This document shows positions 62,119-64,000 of a DNA stretch of 64,000 nt, piece after piece. The stretch comes from Parasphingopyxis sp. CP4 (lineage in GTDB: Bacteria > Pseudomonadota > Alphaproteobacteria > Sphingomonadales > Sphingomonadaceae): contig NZ_CP051130.1 of the NCBI RefSeq assembly GCF_013378055.1, positions 682,001 to 746,000 on the forward strand. The letters are read 5' to 3'. The notes under the pieces were generated by a model. That model did no database searches. It was not told the DNA's origin and worked only from the letters and a program-made list of their open reading frames with translations. The position numbers and the translations under genes were made by a program. Each line of letters opens with the position of its first letter. Position 1 is the stretch's first letter.

Positions 62119-63777
62119 TTACCCTTCGGCTAGGATTGCTTCCATGCGGGTCTTGAGGATCGGGGTAAGATCAGCAGCATCCACGGCGAGCTGCGCCCAA
62201 TAGCGTGCTCGAGACTGCGATGCAGCGATACCGTCTCCGGTTGCGTACATAATCGCAGTATAGGCACGCGGAATCGAATAGCCGACGCGCGCGGCCTGCA
62301 GGCAATGTTCGAACGCCTGCTCAATTTCGAAGCCAGCCTGCGAAATCTCGCACAGCCAGTTATGGCCTTCGTCATTGTCCGCATTTGCCAGCGCTTCGAG
62401 AGCAGCAATTTGCACGTCGGGACGATCGCGACGGAGAGTTAGCGCATAATGTGCCCAAGCGTGGCCGAGCTCGGCCGCTTCGTGATATAGGCGCGTGGCT
62501 TCGGCAACATCGGTTACCCCCAAAGTCCCGACCAAAAGCACGGCGGCAAGATGTGATTTCGCCTTGGCATAGCCCAGATCACTTGCAGACCGCATCAACG
62601 ACAAGGCGCGCGGATATTCATCAGCCGTCCCATGGCGCGACAGAAAATAGCCGAGCTCCAATAATCCTGCCGGATGATCGGTCTCCGCCGCGAGCTCTAG
62701 CCACCGGCGCGCTTCGGTAAGGTCTTCCTCTACAGCGACGCCATTGGCGTACATATAACCGACCAGGTACAACGCGAGCGGATCTCCGCTCTCGGCCATC
62801 TCTGTCAGATCCTCGACGCTATATTGCTCCAGCAGGCGCACCACCAAGATCGGCTCGTCGACGGTGCTGAGTGTTTCGAGAGGGATGTCTAGCCGCTGCG
62901 GCGGGGGAGCCGGTTCGACGTCCTGACTTGCAATGTCGATAGCGGGCAGGGGAGACGATCCGGGGGGCAGAAAGTAGAATGGCCGCGACCATGATCCGGC
63001 AAATTGTGGAAATTGCGGTTTGTCGAAATGTGCGGTCACATTAGCGACATGTTCGCGGACATGGGTAAAGACATAGGGCAAATCGAGCCCAGGAAAGCTG
63101 ATCCCACGTCCGACAGCCGTTGCAAACGGGCTCAGCGGATGATCGTCGGGCACCGCATCATAGGCTTCGTCACCCATTGCAGTGGCATAGAATACGACAG
63201 AATTTGGCGCGTCGACTGCTCCAAAGAATGACGCTCGGCTGCCTTCGGGCAATTCTGCAAATCTGCGAGTCTGGACAGCAGACCGACATGCGTCGAGGAA
63301 AAAGATGCTGAAACCTTGTGTTTCCGCAGCGCCGACGATTGCGTCCATATTGATATAATAGGCGTTGATTGTGTCCGGACTCAGCGATGCCGGCGCATCA
63401 ACCGGAACAATATAGTTCTGCAGCCCATATTCGATGCCGTGCCCGGCAAAATAGACGATGGCTACATCAGCAAGCGCCGCCCGTTCGCCAAATGCTGTCA
63501 ACGCATCGATTATCTCATCCAATGTGCCATCGGTTACCAATGTGACATCGAACTGAGCATCGCCGCGCGCCGGATGTGCAAGTAGATCCGCAATGTATGC
63601 GGCATCGCGCGCCGCATTGGGCAATGGTTCCCAACGACTTTCGGGTGAATAATTGCTGTTACCGATTACCAACGCGACACGCTCACCGGATTGCGAATAG
63701 GCGGGGCTTTGCGCAATCACGATCGCGATGATCGCTAGAATGCCGCCAAACAGCTGGACAATGACATTGTAGCGCAT
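62119..63777 (-). CDS. Exported caspase-family protein with Sel1-like repeats
   Basis: In the 552 residues, a signal peptide or anchor (about 5-28) is followed by a peptidase C14 caspase-like domain (about 30-280) with the catalytic pair His113 (YFAGHGIEYG) and Cys164 (FFLDACRS). A proline-rich linker (about 285-310) leads to Sel1-like repeats (about 330-530; for example LALYLVGYMYANGVAVEEDLTEARRWLELAA). Bacterial relatives of this type are often periplasmic. I chose the ATG at 63777, which has AGGGG 7 bases upstream and opens the signal peptide; the reading frame continues upstream, but through the tRNA-Cys gene. Targets are unknown. Confidence 0.88.
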   Translation of the reverse strand: MRYNVIVQLFGGILAIIAIVIAQSPAYSQSGERVALVIGNSNYSPESRWEPLPNAARDAAYIADLLAHPARGDAQFDVTLVTDGTLDEIIDALTAFGERAALADVAIVYFAGHGIEYGLQNYIVPVDAPASLSPDTINAYYINMDAIVGAAETQGFSIFFLDACRSAVQTRRFAELPEGSRASFFGAVDAPNSVVFYATAMGDEAYDAVPDDHPLSPFATAVGRGISFPGLDLPYVFTHVREHVANVTAHFDKPQFPQFAGSWSRPFYFLPPGSSPLPAIDIASQDVEPAPPPQRLDIPLETLSTVDEPILVVRLLEQYSVEDLTEMAESGDPLALYLVGYMYANGVAVEEDLTEARRWLELAAETDHPAGLLELGYFLSRHGTADEYPRALSLMRSASDLGYAKAKSHLAAVLLVGTLGVTDVAEATRLYHEAAELGHAWAHYALTLRRDRPDVQIAALEALANADNDEGHNWLCEISQAGFEIEQAFEHCLQAARVGYSIPRAYTAIMYATGDGIAASQSRARYWAQLAVDAADLTPILKTRMEAILAEG

Positions 63778-63863
63778 GATTTTCCCCTGGGTATGTCGCA
63801 GATTGCGCGACAAGTGCGCTGACATTGCGCCTTTTTGTTCCAGAAACTCAAGGAAAAACAGTT

Positions 63864-63937
63864 TGGAGGCCCGAGCCGGAATCGAACCGGCGTACACGGA
63901 TTTGCAATCCGCTGCGTCACCACTCCGCCATCGGGCC
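63864..63937 (-). tRNA. tRNA-Cys (anticodon GCA)
   Basis: A 74-nucleotide cloverleaf, read on the minus strand from 63937. The acceptor stem GGCCCGA pairs with TCGGGCC, followed by discriminator T and an encoded CCA at 63864-63866. The anticodon loop TTGCAAA sits on a GGA/TCC stem, giving anticodon GCA. The T-arm has GGTTCGATTCC. A TTGACA at 63985-63990 lies upstream. Confidence 0.95.
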
Positions 63938-63961
63938 CCGCGGAAACGTTTGGAGGGCGCG

Positions 63962-63990
63962 CAAATGGGCAAGCAGCAGCAATCTGTCAA
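63962..63990 (-). promoter_or_regulatory. Candidate promoter of tRNA-Cys
   Basis: On the minus strand a perfect TTGACA (63990-63985) is followed after 17 bases by CATTTG (63967-63962), a weak -10. The distance to the tRNA 5' end at 63937 is about 25 bases, which suits a short 5' leader trimmed by RNase P. Confidence 0.4.
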
Positions 63991-64000
63991 GCGCAACCGT

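Noticed and set aside
63864-63937. Integration site of a mobile element at tRNA-Cys.
   Set aside because: No repeated tRNA 3' end, integrase or change in gene style is visible nearby within the window.
63778-63996. N-terminal extension of the caspase-like protein to 63996.
   Set aside because: The extension would be translated through the tRNA-Cys gene; a signal peptide and AGGGG site mark the ATG at 63777.

Overview
The window looks like chromosome of a Gram-negative alphaproteobacterium, most likely Sphingomonadales. The evidence is a sphingosine-1-phosphate-lyase-like enzyme, a class II DAHP synthase, a CcmI-type cytochrome maturation factor, a carotenoid oxygenase, and a CHAT / CHASE2-cyclase / two-partner-secretion locus. 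This is an inference from gene content; there is no rRNA to settle it. Genes are densely packed, often with ATGA-type overlaps, and no gene-free gap exceeds 300 bases. I found no insertion sequence, prophage, CRISPR array or rRNA. One tRNA (Cys, GCA) sits at the right end.

Region 1 (1-5.5 kb) is mostly housekeeping: a PLP lyase cut by the left edge, a DUF1772 membrane protein, DAHP synthase, a small membrane protein, and a carotenoid oxygenase divergent from a TetR regulator. A perfect 15-bp inverted repeat between the last two overlaps the regulator's start codon.

Region 2 (5.5-22.3 kb) is the most unusual part. Two convergent operons, with a CcmI-like gene next to them, encode what reads as a complete electron path across the envelope. 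The plus-strand operon has a cytosolic FAD/NAD(P) oxidoreductase fused to two cyclic-nucleotide-binding domains and four [4Fe-4S] clusters, a membrane protein with a di-heme-b histidine pattern, an FHA-TM-decaheme cytochrome c, and a CpdA-like cAMP phosphodiesterase. The minus-strand operon has a pentaheme c554-like cytochrome, a two-domain GlcG/HbpS lipoprotein, an outer-membrane beta-barrel, and a 1425-residue decaheme protein with LVIVD-type propeller repeats. There are 25 haem c sites in total. Cyclic-nucleotide and phosphopeptide sensor domains are built into the electron carriers, so flow may be controlled after translation.

Region 3 (22.4-27.4 kb) holds metabolic genes: a duplicated DUF1428 protein, an acetolactate-synthase-like TPP enzyme, a D-2-hydroxyacid dehydrogenase and cysteinyl-tRNA synthetase.

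Region 4 (27.4-46 kb) is a minus-strand surface locus. It runs from a TPR-CHAT caspase-like protein, a CHASE2 adenylate cyclase and a small secreted protein of unknown family to a TpsB transporter and a roughly 3550-residue Gly-rich TpsA adhesin with a polyproline tail encoded by a trinucleotide repeat.

Region 5 (46-54 kb) is a glycan cluster: a large multidomain glycosyltransferase divergent from an epimerase, two GT4 enzymes and a coiled-coil protein. Region 6 (54-60.2 kb) is a translationally coupled operon with an ATP-dependent 5-oxoprolinase, DUF969 and DUF979 membrane proteins (a likely carrier) and DUF2891. Region 7 (60.2-64 kb) has an ABC-F ATPase, a secreted caspase-like protein with Sel1 repeats, and tRNA-Cys.
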